Numbered from the stretch's first letter, positions 10,750 through 21,541 are shown. The stretch is 36,575 nt of DNA from Elysia marginata (GCA_019649035.1 BMAT01012045.1:10131-46705), one strand, 5' to 3'. Notes: generated by a model not told the origin, from the letters alone. Numbers and translations: made by a program.

Positions 10750-12380
10750 CGTGTACTTAGCAGTCACTTATTTAAAAAACCCTAGATGCTTCAAGTATGT
10801 TTTAAGTTTATTGAATCAAGATCATCTGGTTAACATACAATTGACAACCAAAATGAGTACTTTCTTCTCACTTAATTACATCCAGAGTGACTTGGACTTG
10901 ATTAACGTGTTATTTGTAAACAAATGTAAACAACAAAGTTAGAGCAATGGTTTTCTAGCCGTGTATGGCGCATAATATGACATCCCCCTTTTTGTGTGTT
11001 TTAGGTAGGTAACATGAAACCCTTTTGACAAAAATCTTCACACATGCATTATTAGCATAAGTTACTGAATCTTTTTTAGGAATGGAAACTTAGAGCCATA
11101 TGTTTTTTTCTTTATTGCGAACCTGAAAACAAATTTTATAAACATTATAGATTATATTGAATCCTTTATCATCAGTCATTACTGTCCATAATTAAACTTC
11201 TCTTGAAATCATTCCTTTTTCAAAATGCACAAAGGTACTTAGTTGATTTCAGCGTCACGTGAAAAATAATAAACTTAAGTTGAAATACATACAGTCCTTT
11301 ATATCAGATCATTGTTCGTCTCAGACGTTCTATGAGATAGGTATTCATTCTTTGAACTTGATTCTTCAGCATGATGCGTATCGAAAACATATTAAATTAA
11401 TTCCACCTAATGTCAGTGTAATGAATCTGACCTATTACTACCCGGAAATAGTCACGTGACAATTGGGGTCAACAAACCGCCTTGTGGCGGATTTTCTTTG
11501 GGGTACTGTTTGGGATGTTGTTTAGGGTCACTTTTAACAGCCTTAGGTAGACTAGATCTAAATGATTCAAAAAAATACACCAACCAAGTTTCCATCCTTG
11601 GACACGAACCTTGGTCAGCTTTTCATAGCATTTTATGAAATCCCCACTTTTCTTGATACTTTCTAGGCCAAAATCCCTTCTCTAATCTTGCCTTGGGAGT
11701 GGGTCTAGGTATATCGGTGTTGACTGGCTTTCGTACATCATTCGGTAGATCTCGATCTAGAACAGAATGACAGAAACGTTGTCACTAAAATTTGTCATCC
11801 CAAAATAATTACTTCCAGTGTGCTTTATAGCCGTGAAAGATATAATTAATTTAAGTATTTCTGTTACATGCAAAAAGACTAGATCTAGAATGTATACCCG
11901 CCCAAATACAAAATCATCAGCCTAGCCCCAAGAGGCAAGGAAATTCAAGTGACATTATTTACATAGTATCTAACCCAAGCAGCACCCCAAATGAAATCCG
12001 CCATTACTATTTATACCAACCAATGAAATGCTGCTACTTTTCTAGACCTATCGGCTCTCGCGTAACATAAAATTAAACATGGAATAGCGGGAAATCCGGA
12101 AGAGATTATTGAATGGAAACCCCCGCTGACCCCAAGACCCACGTGATATTTTGGAGATATAGGTTGTCCTCATTTTAAAGTGGTATTTAGGTGATGCGTT
12201 GTCGACGTAATTGTTGTGTGAATTCTGGTGATTTGCCAGCGAATGTTTGAGTTATGGTCAGAGACATCATCATCTTTATGATTGTATTCTTAACTAAAGC
12301 CCTGCTCTTTATTTATAGGTCTAGTTTCTTTGGTTGTTTCTCTGCCACTTCGAGTAAATACTTGGTTTGTTGTTTTGCGA
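10750..12380. other. 1.6 kb without a recognised gene
   Basis: The open frames are short (about 60-66 codons) and show no recognisable domain. It contains several CTAGATCT/AGATCTAG words (about 11550, 11750 and 11880) that recur near 35740-35870. The 3' long terminal repeat of the gypsy element on minus would be expected toward its right end, but I could not find a matching copy on the other side. Confidence 0.45.
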
Positions 12381-12616
12381 ACGAACGTTATGGTGGTGAG
12401 ATTGTGGGCTCGACCGCTGGTGACGATGATTTGTTGTCACCATAGCCACTAAATGTTATGTTTTGCATTTGCGTTGTCGTGGTACTGTCTTCCATCACAT
12501 CTGCTGGGATGACAGTAGTCGGTTCATAACTGGGATTGGTGAACCTCTGGTTGCGCCTCAGCATCGTTCCATCCTCTGTGACAACCTCATATATATGACC
12601 TTGTCGTTTGATGGGT

Positions 12617-12919
12617 TGCACCGGCTCTGTGGCCTAGCGGTAAGACACTCGCTCAGAGATCGAGACGTGTGGGTTCGATCCCCGGCCGAGTCAAACCAAG
12701 GACTTTAAAATTGGTATTAGCAGCTGATCCGCCTAGTGTCTGGCATAATGGATTTAGTGCTAAGTCTGGTCGGCCCAGAGTCAGGATAATGTGACTGGGT
12801 ATGTTGTATGCAAGCGATCCTTGCATCACAGTGTGGCAGCACATTTTCAACTGTCCCAAGCGCCATCTCTAATATAACCTTGTAGTTAAAAAGATACGTT
12901 AAAATTCAAACAACCGAAC
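12617..12919 (+). mobile_element. tRNA-derived SINE inserted in the gypsy pol, with 9-bp TSD
   Basis: The head has a polymerase III A box (TGGCCTAGCGG, 12630-12640) and B box (GGTTCGATCCC, 12672-12682). The body runs to about 12919. It is flanked by identical 9-base direct repeats TTGATGGGT at 12608-12616 and 12920-12928, target-site duplications from L1/LINE-type integration. Removing the SINE and one repeat puts the two gypsy pol pieces back in one frame, so the SINE landed in an existing gypsy copy. A second, inverted copy of the same family lies at 26318-26624. Confidence 0.93.
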
Positions 12920-12929
12920 TTGATGGGTA

Positions 12930-13790
12930 GCGGATACGATGGCTTTTCCCGCGTTTTTCCAATTTGCACTCTTACATTGTTGTTAGGATGGAATGTCCTG
13001 TGTTGTCTTGTAGAACGGTCGTTGTAGAACTTGTGCTTGTCCTGACGGCCTTGGTTTTGTGTTTCACATCTGCTACCTGTTGTGGCTTCAGAAGTTTTGA
13101 GGTTGTGGAGACTTGGTCTTGTAGCCATCGCCTAAAGAGAAGCTGTGCAGGTGAATTCCCTATTCCGTAAATGATGGATATTTGGTAATCTAGTTGTGCT
13201 AAGTTGGGGTCCTTATTTTCCTCCACAGCTTTGCATAAAGCCTTTGACTGTCTGAATATACCTTTCACTCTGCCCATTCGATTGAGCATACGTCGGGCTG
13301 CTTGTAGTGATCTTGAAATTCCAGTCTCTTGCAAACTTATGCATTTCAAAGCTATTGAACGGATTGTTGTCTGCAATCATCTCATCGGGAATCCCATGTC
13401 TTCCCAATATTTGACGAAGAACTGGTATTACTCCTGACGTAGCTTTGTTTGACAATCTGGCAATTTCAGGAAATTGGGAGAAATAATCTACGACAAACAG
13501 GTAATCGTGTCCCCTAAATGGAAAATATCAGCGCCTAGTTTAGCCCATGGTCTGTTTGGTATGGCATTACTGATCATTGGCTCTTTCCTGTTGCTGCTTC
13601 TAAACCGCTTCTAAACTTTGCACAAATGACACATTAGCTTACATGCATCTTAATGTTTTTTGTTAGTCCAGGCCAGAAAATACTTTCTCTAGCTCTTGCT
13701 TTGCATTTGTCGACACCTAGGTGAATGTTGAGTAGTTGCTGTAGGATTTCTCTTCTCATTGACTCAGGTCTAACATTTGATTACATAAAA
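12930..13790 (-). pseudogene. Gypsy integrase (broken, DDE residues still readable)
   Basis: An HHCC-like zinc region is readable at about 13765-13610 ('HLGVDKCKARARESIFWPG' then 'CVICAKF'). The catalytic core is spread over two frames. 'DYLFVVDYFSQF' (about 13510-13475) carries the first Asp, 'HGIPDEMIADN' in the frame 13455-13213 the second Asp, and 'YAQSNGQSERYIQTVK' the Glu, so the D,D-35-E triad is still present. The region after the core ('QLDYQISIIYGIGNSPAQLL') continues in the frame 13376-12972. The SINE at 12617-12919 separates this block from the pol C-terminus at 12607-12388. Confidence 0.85.
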
Positions 13791-13939
13791 CACTACGCTA
13801 TTTTCAAAATGCAGGTAGTGTCTGAGGTTCCAGAACGGTTGCACTTGTGTTTCTGGGGTACCTTTATGACTTAGCCATCCATTTTTAATGTAGTGCCTGA
13901 TCTATTTCGTGGTTTAGTCAGCTTGAGATTTTTGTTGAA

Positions 13940-14990
13940 TTTCTTTCAGTGTTTCCTTAGTGGCTGGTAGACAAACAAAACTAATGCTGACATGATCCTC
14001 AGGACTGTCTCTTCTTCTATGCTTGTCTCTTCACTCTGGGCTGAAGAGACATACGCTCGGCTCAGTGTGTCGGCAATGTACATGTGAGATCCTGGTGTGT
14101 ATTTGACTTGCAAATTGTATCTCATGAATCTCATCATCATAGTTTGGAGCCTTCGAGAAGCTTTGTGTAGACTTGTTTGTTATCGTCTCTAGTGGTTTGT
14201 GCCTTGTGGTCACTTTGCACTTCTACTTCTCGTCCTTAGATGTAGGTGCTGAATCTTTCAGCTGCAAAAACTATTGCTAGCATCTCTTTTTCTATCTGAG
14301 CTTATCGCTTTTCACACTCGGTCAAAACTCGGCTTACGTAAGCTACTGGTTGGCCATCTTGCATGAGAGATGCTCCTAGTCCTGTTGAAGAAGCATCACA
14401 CTGGATCTTAAGTGGCTGGTTGCTGTTGTATAATTTCAAAACTGCATCAGCACTTAAGCTCATGTCCCTCAGTGCCTTCTCTTGCTGGTGGTTCCACTCC
14501 TTTTCAGTAGGTTTCTCAAGGATACTGTTAGAGTTGACATATTTGGTATAAAGGGAATCAGGAAGTTTAAAATTCCTAGATTTCTCTGTATCCCTTGTCT
14601 TCAGGTGCTGGCATGTATGGCTTGGACTTTCTTCGGGTCTGATTTTTCTTCCCATGTAGGTTACTACTTTCTTTCTGAGTTGCATTTTTTTCAAGTTTAA
14701 CTTGATTTTGTTTAAGCTCGTTGTAGGACTTTAAGCAGAATCTCATTACACTCAGCATCAGTTTCTGCTGCTATGAGAGCATCGTCATGTAGAATGTGCA
14801 GTCCTTGTATGTCGCCGAAGGTCTCGTATGCTCGTTTTTACGTTATTTCAGAGGCACGTGAGATCCAAAAGGCATTCTCTTAAAGCAGAAGCGTCAAAAG
14901 AGAGTGTCGATTCACACAGGCTTGAACTTGCTTTGTCGAGTCCCGCCTGCAAGTAGGCGTTTTCTGGTCTTGACTTACTTGACTTAAGGC
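13940..14990 (-). pseudogene. Gypsy reverse transcriptase C-terminus and RNase H (broken)
   Basis: 'LHDDALIAAETDAECNEILL' can be read piecewise at about 14800-14730 and holds the DD catalytic pair (the 'Y.DD' box with His in place of Tyr). The frame at 14694-14302 encodes the thumb and then 'PLKIQCDASSTGLGASLMQD' with 'PVAYVSRVLTECEKR', the diagnostic RNase H start ('l.cDAS..G.GAvL.Q'). 'YNLQVKYTPGSHMYIADTLS' at 14122-14063 is the RNase H end ('i.Y.pG....vADaLSR'). Frame changes between these blocks show it is dead. Confidence 0.85.
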
Positions 14991-15660
14991 CTTCCGCTAG
15001 GAGTGTCGTCCGACCTCGCAGCTTCGGCAGCCTTCTTTATGTCTGCGGTGAAGGTAATCCATTCTTGTCTTCTTTCTGCAATCTTTCTTAATGTTTCCAG
15101 GTCTTTTTGTGATGAGAGAGATGCTCCGATTTTGCAGTATCTTGAGATCATTATTGAGAGTCATTGGGAGTGTGGTGATTCGGCCTACCCCGGGCTCACT
15201 TGGCATTGTCGTGGAAATAGAATGCCATAGCTTTGTTGGCAGGGATCGATGGTTCTCGTCTAAGTACATGACCGAACAGCCTTCACCTTGCTTCCATCTT
15301 CCTTGCTTTTCTTGGTCTAGAGTGGTGAAAACTTTCTTGCCTTCCACTTGAGGTATGATCTGTTCAAATGTTGGAATCTCAAGTATTTCACCTTTAATGT
15401 TATTGTTTAGAACTTTTGGGTCTAAATACAGTCAAAGTGAACCATCAGGCTTTTGGGCTATTACTTGATTCTAAACCCAATTCAGTTGGTTCATTCGCAC
15501 GTTCAATGATGCCATTATCCTCCATTTCTTTGAGCTTCTTCTTCAGCTCTGACATTATTGCTGGTGGTACTCTGCGTGGGGGTTGTATCATTGGCAAAGC
15601 CTCTTCCTTGCTACCTGTATTCTTGTCCAGTCGTTATTTAGACTGTTGAGGCAGATCACA
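14990..15660 (-). pseudogene. Gypsy reverse transcriptase, N-terminal half (broken)
   Basis: The minus strand reads 'PPRRVPPAIMSELKKKLKEM' and then 'DNGIIERANEPTELG' at about 15590-15465, the classic start of a Ty3/gypsy reverse transcriptase (consensus 'pRRvP..l...lk.eld.m...GiI......tewvs'). The following catalytic sheet is degraded: 'KVFTTLDQEK' at about 15340-15311 retains the first catalytic-Asp region ('f..LD'), but the frame then drifts. There are in-frame stops near 15440. It is not functional. Confidence 0.75.
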
Positions 15661-16689
15661 GGAGCTAATTTCATGAAGCGGACTAAAGAGACATACGCCA
15701 AAACAGTAGACTTCTTTAGGCGCGAGACTAAATTTAGTTCCGTACTCATTCATGAGATTTTGCTAGCCTAAAAATTGAAACTAAACTTGAAATCGGGAGA
15801 AGGGTTTGAGCGTAAGTAAAAACAAATATGTTGACTCTTGCAAAATTCAAAGCCAAATTAGGACAATTTAAGCAATATTATTCATCAAAGTGAATGAAGG
15901 TCTAGGAGTTAGAGAGTAAAGTTCATAATTTACAGGAACATTTTTAATAGAAATGACATATCTCCCCGTATTAAAATTAAAGGTTTAAAGTTTTATCTTT
16001 TCATTGGCTTTTCTTTCGGATATCAGCTCGTCTCCCAGGAAATCCCATACAACAATATTTCTGGCGTAGCTGCCAACAACTTCTAATGGAAAAATCTAAA
16101 GTCTCGTCTAATAAAAAACAAACTAAGAGTGCGACTATTATAGGCTCTGGACTAAAAGTAAAACATAACAATTAGTAGAAGGCTCACCTAGAGTGGCATA
16201 GCATGGGATAGCAATATTGTTCTAGCTACCTAGAGTTTGCGCCCTGTCATGACTTCAAAGTTTGAGGCTATTGCCTGCCTTCTTCAGTACGATAACCGCT
16301 GAACATGCGACATAGATAGAATCTTTTCAATTGTGCGACCAAGAAGTTCTTGCTGGTGAACCAAATAGAAGGCAGCCCACGCACGCACCTAAAGAAGGCA
16401 ACAGCTTGAAACTGCCGAGGTCAAAGACTAAGTGACTATCATAGTTGTCGTGCGTCTAGCCTCAATTAGTCGGATGTCACAATTTTTGCTTTTAAAACAT
16501 TTTTCTAAGCTTTCAAACTTCAAAACTTTCATTAAATTATCAAAATTTTGTGGAAAATATTATTTTAAACTATTTTTTATTTTTGAAAAAGGGACAAAGA
16601 AAAAAAATAGACATTTAAATAGCGTAAAAAAATCCGATTTGCGACTAATCCGATATGAATGTGAGCAAATTAAGAATAAGGCAAGCTAG
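15661..16689. other. 1 kb without a recognised gene
   Basis: Expected upstream parts of the minus-strand gypsy element (protease, gag, 5' LTR) would lie here. I see no protease 'DTGA/S' motif, no zinc-knuckle 'CX2CX4HX4C', and no repeat matching the other side. 'TGGCGTAGCTGCCAAC' near 16060 is a small imperfect palindrome of unknown meaning. The open frame 16432-16689 is AT-rich and unsupported. Confidence 0.4.
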
Positions 16690-16979
16690 GTCATTTCTCG
16701 AACTACACCTACGCCTTTCTAAGTACCAACGTCAAGGCTGTATAGGTCAAAGAGTCGGACTCACGTCATTTCTCGGACTACACCTGCGCCTTTCTGAGTA
16801 TCAAGGTCAAGGCTGTATAGGTCACAGAGTCTGACCCACGTATTTTCTCGGACAACACCTGCGTCTTTCTATTATGAAGGTCAAGGTCCCAGAGTCGAAC
16901 CCGCGTCAGTTCTTGAACTACACCTACGCCTGTCTAAGTGCCAAGGTCAAGGCTGTACAGATCACAGAGTCGAACCCAC
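16690..16979. repeat. 75-bp tandem repeat, 4 copies
   Basis: The units begin at 16690, 16765, 16840 and 16905 with GTCATTTCTCG/GTATTTTCTCG/GTCAGTTCTTG and end in AGAGTCGAACCCAC-like text. The third unit is 65 bases owing to an internal 10-base loss. The others are 75. Units differ by several substitutions, so the array is moderately old. No frame stays open across it. Confidence 0.92.
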
Positions 16980-17750
16980 AACAGCCAGTATTGTCTTGTA
17001 AGAGTCAATCTTTAACTATTTTAAAGAAGTTTTAAAGTTTGTTCCTAACTAGCTATATCAAATAACCTTTTACCTAGCTAAAGTTCGTCTATATAATTTG
17101 GTTTGTTCTAGTCTTGAACGCATCCCAATTGATTGGTACTTTACGTATTTTATCTTAAGGATTTATCTAGTAGATCCAGTTTTGAAAGAGTTTTGTTTTA
17201 ATAATGATATTTCTATAGGTAAGACTGACTGTATTAAAACTTAAATCCAAAAGGAAACAAACATTTATAGAATGTCAATAAATTGGGGAGACATATGAAA
17301 TGGAAAATTCCAATTAGAGAATTATGTCTCGCAGTATGGGCATAAGAGTCGAAAGTTGGAAAGCCTAGGCTCATTTAAGAAAAAATAATTTAAAATTCGC
17401 TTTGTATTCCTTTTCTCTAAAATGCAAATCAACAGAAGATTTTATATCTATTCACAAAATTATGATAATTTTTTTATAAACAAAACTTTGTTTAGAAACT
17501 GAATAATCATCGAAAAATAAATACAAAAGAAAAGTTACCAAAAAAAGAATATACTGTAGTAAGAAAAATGTATCATATGCTCATTCACTCCACCTTTATC
17601 GCAAACCAAAAAAAATCTAGGAAAGAAAAATAAAACAAACAAACAAGAAAGTTCAAACCAATTTCAAAATAAGAATGCTTAAAAGAACTTTTTTCGTTGT
17701 ATCAGTGAAAGGATCGACATGCAATGGATCAGTTTGGGCGATGAACTGTC
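16980..17750. other. AT-rich spacer without a recognised feature
   Basis: No gene, RNA or repeat is recognised. It leads into the 42-bp minisatellite. An ATG at 17675 opens a frame that runs through that array. Confidence 0.45.
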
Positions 17751-18481
17751 ACAGTAGAGATGCTCCGTCTGAGAAAAATTGTAAAGAGCACAGCTATAGA
17801 GATGGTCCTACTGAGAGAACTAGTGAAGAGCACAGCTATAGAGATGGCCCTTCTGAGAGAACTAGTGAAAAGCACAGCTATAGAGATGGTCCTACTGAGA
17901 GAACTAGTGAAGAGCATAGCTATAGAGATGGTCCTACTGAGAGAACTAGTGAAGAGCACAGCTATAGAGATGGTCCTACTGAGAGAACTAGTGAAGAGCA
18001 CAGCTATAGAGACTGTCCTACTGAGAGAACTAGTGAAAAGCACAGCTATAGAGACTGTCCTACTGAGAGAACTAGTGAAGAGCAGGGCTATAGAGACTGT
18101 CTTACTGAGAGAACTAGTGAAGAGCACAGCTATAGAGATAGTCCTACTGAGAGAACTAGTGGAGAGCATAGCTATAGAGATGGTCCTTCTGAGGGAACTA
18201 GTGAAGAGAATAGCTATAGAGATGGTCCTACTAAGAGAACTAGTGAAGAGCACAGCTATAGAGACTGTCCTACTGAGAGAACTAGAGAAGAGCACAGCTA
18301 TAGAGATGGTCCTACTAAGAGAACTAGTGAAGAGCACAGCTATAGAGATGGTCCTACTGAGAGAACTAGTGAAGAGCACAGCTATAGAGATGGCTCTACT
18401 GAGAGAACTAGTGAAGAGCACAGCTATAGAGATGGCCCTACTGAGAGAACTAGTAAAGAGCCCAGCTTTAGAGGTGGTACC
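17751..18481. repeat. 42-bp minisatellite, about 17 copies
   Basis: The unit reads GAGAGAACTAGTGAAGAGCA, then CAGCTATAGAGATGGTCCTA, then CT. About 17 copies follow a degenerate first one, with no insertion or deletion anywhere. Because 42 is a multiple of three and the unit lacks stops in several frames, two plus-strand frames (17675-18496, 273 codons, and 17760-18485) and one minus-strand frame (18421-17729) stay open. In the 273-codon frame the 14-residue repeat is 'ERTSEEHSYRDGPT'. Differences between units in that frame are mostly amino-acid-changing (for example Gly to Cys or Ser, Glu to Lys, Pro to Leu or Ser, His to Gln or Asn) with only a few silent ones. That is what neutral change would give. 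I therefore call it a minisatellite, not a gene, though translation cannot be excluded. Confidence 0.9.
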
Positions 18482-18935
18482 TTAGTAGATTTTTAAAAAT
18501 CATTCTAGTTTTTCAATGATGCTATGCACTGGTAGGTAGTAATTATGACCTATGTCTACCTGTTGATGCGCAATGGTGTACCAAAAGGGATCCAAGGGCA
18601 GCGTATTTCAACTGCGTGCTGTTTTATTACTGATTGTGCCACAATAGTGATCTATTATAGTTAACTGTGTTATACAGAGGTGTGCGTATTTCGCGCAATC
18701 TGCGAGAAAGAAGGCAAAAATGATTGTGACGTAGACTTCTCATGTTGGGACGTAGAAATAGGGCAGTGCCAGTGAGCGACGCTAGACAATCTATTTCCTC
18801 TCAAAAGTTTTCTTTGTGCTCTTAACACTTTTTCAATTGTAACAAAAGAGTCGAGCAAAATATTTTTTTTCACAATCTCACAAGGATGTGTGTTCCAAAT
18901 ATAATTTTTTTAATTGTGTGCAAGAATATTTCTTT

Positions 18936-18955
18936 AACATTTTTTTTTCTTACAG
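18936..18955 (+). promoter_or_regulatory. Likely 3' splice site before the somatomedin-B exon
   Basis: A strong polypyrimidine run followed by TACAG ends at 18955. The sequence from 18956 to the ATG at 19012 has an in-frame TAA at about 18994, so this would start an exon holding the last 5'UTR bases and the start codon. This is inferred from sequence only. Confidence 0.5.
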
Positions 18956-19011
18956 TTACATGTGTCACCGTTTCCTCTTTTTTATTTAAAAAATAAATAA
19001 TAACTTGAAGT

Positions 19012-21123
19012 ATGTGCAGCTTACGTGAAAAACGCAAAAATCCAAAATTACTCCAAAGACTATTCAGGAGATGGAGTTTGATTTCCATCTTTTTCTCGGA
19101 GTTTCTTCATTGTGAAGAAAGCTCTGCCTTCAAACAATTACAGGATTCAATGCATCCAGACAACGCTTCAAGATTCCTACCTTTTCAGTTAAGCCGAGAG
19201 GCTACGTCATTTGAAGATTATAACGCAACTTCTTTAACTACAGAAAAGCCAAATAAATCTGCGTCATTTGAAGATTATAACGCAACTTCTTTAATTAGAG
19301 AAACGCCGACTGAATCTTTTTTGCAGCCTGTACTTCGGTGTGCTCCGCTCTGGGCATCAGAAAAGGCCTCAGAATCAAACAACCCAGTCAGTTGCTACGG
19401 CAGATGTGGAGACCGAAAAAGTTTCCCTTGCTCTTGTACTGACATCTGTATCGTCCATGGCAACTGTTGTGGAGACATGGAAGACCAGTGCACTTCCGTG
19501 TTTGAATCAGGCAAGTTTCGGTTTAAACATCTCCTAGAAGCGAAGGTAGACTGCTCTAGCATGACTTCCACTTTCATGATAATGTCTTGCTCTAGCCATT
19601 CCATCTCAAGGTCTAAACAAGTCCCTGGCAAGCCTTCTCGAACTAAAGACGAAACGGATGCACGAGGTTATACCTGTGACAACAGCACAACATGTCAAAA
19701 AACTTCAACATCGATGACATTGCCAACACAGACCAATTCAGGCAACTTCAGCCACGTAGCCCTGGACATCGCAACTCAGCCTAACTACCCAAAAATGTTT
19801 GTTTCCCAAACCAACAAGGAGGAAAGCCTCGTTTCTGATGCGGTTTTCTCTCTTGTTATGGACTCGCCAGTGACTGACTCAAACACAGGACTCGTTTATA
19901 GGAGCCTATCAGTCGCGCAATGTAACGGAGTCCTGGAGTCAGATACACTTCCTTGGATGGTTGAGGTTGAGATAGGCGATGGAAACAAAGATCACCTAGC
20001 AAGTCTCAAGCTGTCTGTTTCTGCGCAAACTATCGTTTACAGACCTCCCCTTTCATCGAAATCTACAGCCACTGGAAGCGAGTGTATACCAGATTCCACT
20101 CGCCGATGTCAAAACGCGTTGGATCACCAAGGCTTGGAAAAAATGTGCCTCACTGGAGGTATCACTTACCATATAAGCATCTTCGCAACAATGGCAAAGT
20201 ACTTTAATAATATCTACTGTTTGACTTGTAACGTTGGATCTTATAACTGTTCAATGCCTGTCAAAAAGTACCAACCGGAAAACAGAAACTTCGGGCTCTC
20301 GCTTGTGGCTTCTCTGTCAAGTTCTGGATCTCTTACATTGCGCGCTAATTTTGGAAGTCCCTACATGAGCTGGGCAGCGGCGGAATGTTCAGCATCCACC
20401 GACCACCAGGGACGCAGAGTGTGTACCAAGACCAGGTGTGGTGCAAGATTTGAAAAGCGATCAGACGGCGAGTGTCGTAGAGCTAGAAAAATTCTGCTTG
20501 CTATTAGCGGAGGGGACTGCGCTTTTATGAGAACAAAAGAAGTGGAGAAAAAGTTCTTGTCTCTGCTCAAATGTTACTTGGAAACCTTTGAAAAAGCCGA
20601 GTTTGATACCCAAACTGTCCGATTTGCCACCGTCTTTGATAAACGCTTAAACCGTTCTTTACTGCAAATGTCAGCGATTGTGTTTTATCCACATTACCTA
20701 GAGTTAATCGATTTGAGGCAGATGTTGGGAGAGATATCAATGCTCATCCATGATGCAAACTTCTGTTGCGACCCACAACCACCCCTTGCTATATGTGCAA
20801 GTAGCTTTTGTCGTCTTGGTAACTTGAAAATCCCATTGATAGAGACAATAGAATTTAACAAACAGCGAGATCGTCGCCATTTTGAGCATGTAAAAAGTTC
20901 GAAGACAACCAACAACAGTACAGTTATAACCTGTGGACTCTCAGTCACACCAGATCAGTTTGAAGTGGAAACAACTCTGGTGTGTCTTGAGGTGCCGGTC
21001 TACGAGTCACAACTTCACAAACTTCACCGGGATGCAAACGCTTCCTGTTTCCAAGACAATATTGGACTGCATGCTATCCAGGGGAATCTACACCATCTTT
21101 GTAACAGCTGCAGCAGAACAAAT
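19012..21123 (+). CDS. Somatomedin-B domain protein, large 5' ectodomain exon (704 codons visible)
   Basis: This long single exon begins at the first ATG after an in-frame stop. The N-terminus is basic, then has a short hydrophobic stretch ('WSLISIFFSEFLHC', about residues 21-34) that could be an atypical signal peptide. Residues 65-102 are a 19-residue tandem duplication ('SFEDYNATSL' twice). Residues 128-160 form a somatomedin-B domain with all eight cysteines (128, 132, 140, 142, 146, 152, 153, 160), including the paired 'CC' and 'CYGRC' start. The rest is Ser/Thr- and Cys-rich with many N-glycosylation sequons, including a 'C-X4-C...SDGEC' cluster at residues 471-488. The coding sequence meets a GTAAGA donor after residue 704 in phase 0; the frame's own stop is 60 bases further, at 21181. 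Somatomedin-B domains are extracellular. In molluscs, long ectodomains of this look can precede a family-B-like seven-helix receptor, but no membrane region is visible here, so that link is only inference. Downstream exons are lost, beyond the gap, or outside the window. Confidence 0.8.
19205..19318 (+). repeat. 57-bp in-frame tandem duplication inside the somatomedin-B exon
   Basis: Copies at 19205-19261 and 19262-19318 share the first 34 bases exactly (CGTCATTTGAAGATTATAAC and on) and diverge toward the end. It duplicates 19 residues including an N-glycosylation sequon (NAT). Confidence 0.92.
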
Positions 21124-21129
21124 GTAAGA
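21124..21129 (+). promoter_or_regulatory. Likely 5' splice site ending the somatomedin-B exon
   Basis: AACAAAT is followed by GTAAGA, a near-consensus donor, exactly at a codon boundary. Beyond it the frame turns into Phe-rich sequence from a T-rich intron start and ends at 21183. Confidence 0.6.
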
Positions 21130-21236
21130 ATTTTTTTCCCCTTTATTTTGTTTTTCAATCCTCTCATCTATAGGAATATATAAAAGATCTGTTGCAGCTC
21201 TTTGTATACTAAGCTGTCTCCCGCAATTTTTTTCCT

Positions 21237-21399
21237 CTAGTAGTAATAGCAGCAGCGGCAGCAGCAGCAGCAGTCGTCGTCGTCGTTGTTGTAGTAGTAG
21301 TAGTNNNNNNNNNNNNNNNNNNNNNNNNNNNNNNNNNNNNNNNNNNNNNNNNNNNNNNNNNNAGTAGTAGTAGAAGTAGTAGTAGTAGTTGAAGAAGTT

Positions 21400-21460
<61 letters not shown>

Positions 21461-21541
21461 CAGTAGTAGTAGAAGAAGAAGAAGAAGAAGAAGAAGAAGA
21501 AGAAGAAGAAGAAGAAGAAGAAGAAGAAGAAGAAGAAGAAA
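21237..21541. repeat. Compound trinucleotide microsatellite with a 58-N assembly gap
   Basis: Successive GCA, GTC, AGT, (N at 21305-21362), AGT and AGA runs. The N block sits inside the AGT part, so the assembly failed there and the true length is unknown. The long minus-strand poly-Leu frame is an artefact. Confidence 0.95.

Larger units (their letters stand above)
12388..15660 (-). mobile_element. Ty3/gypsy retrotransposon pol, decayed and interrupted
   Basis: Read on minus from about 15660 to 12388, the pieces of a Ty3/gypsy pol occur in canonical order: reverse transcriptase, RNase H, integrase, then the C-terminal tail. Several frameshifts and stops break it, and a SINE is inserted at 12617-12919. 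The tail after the SINE reads 'YEVVTEDGTMLRRNQRF', the usual pol C-terminus pattern. No gag, protease, primer-binding site or matching long terminal repeats could be identified, so both ends of the element are uncertain. It is a retrotransposon fossil; no envelope-like frame was seen. Confidence 0.85.

Noticed and set aside
12621..12695. Functional tRNA gene on plus
   Set aside because: It is the head of a SINE with target duplications and has a second inverted copy at 26318-26624.
11440..16690. Long terminal repeats of the gypsy element
   Set aside because: No sequence on the 3' side (11.4-12.4 kb) was found to match the 5' side (15.7-16.7 kb) by eye. An alignment would decide.
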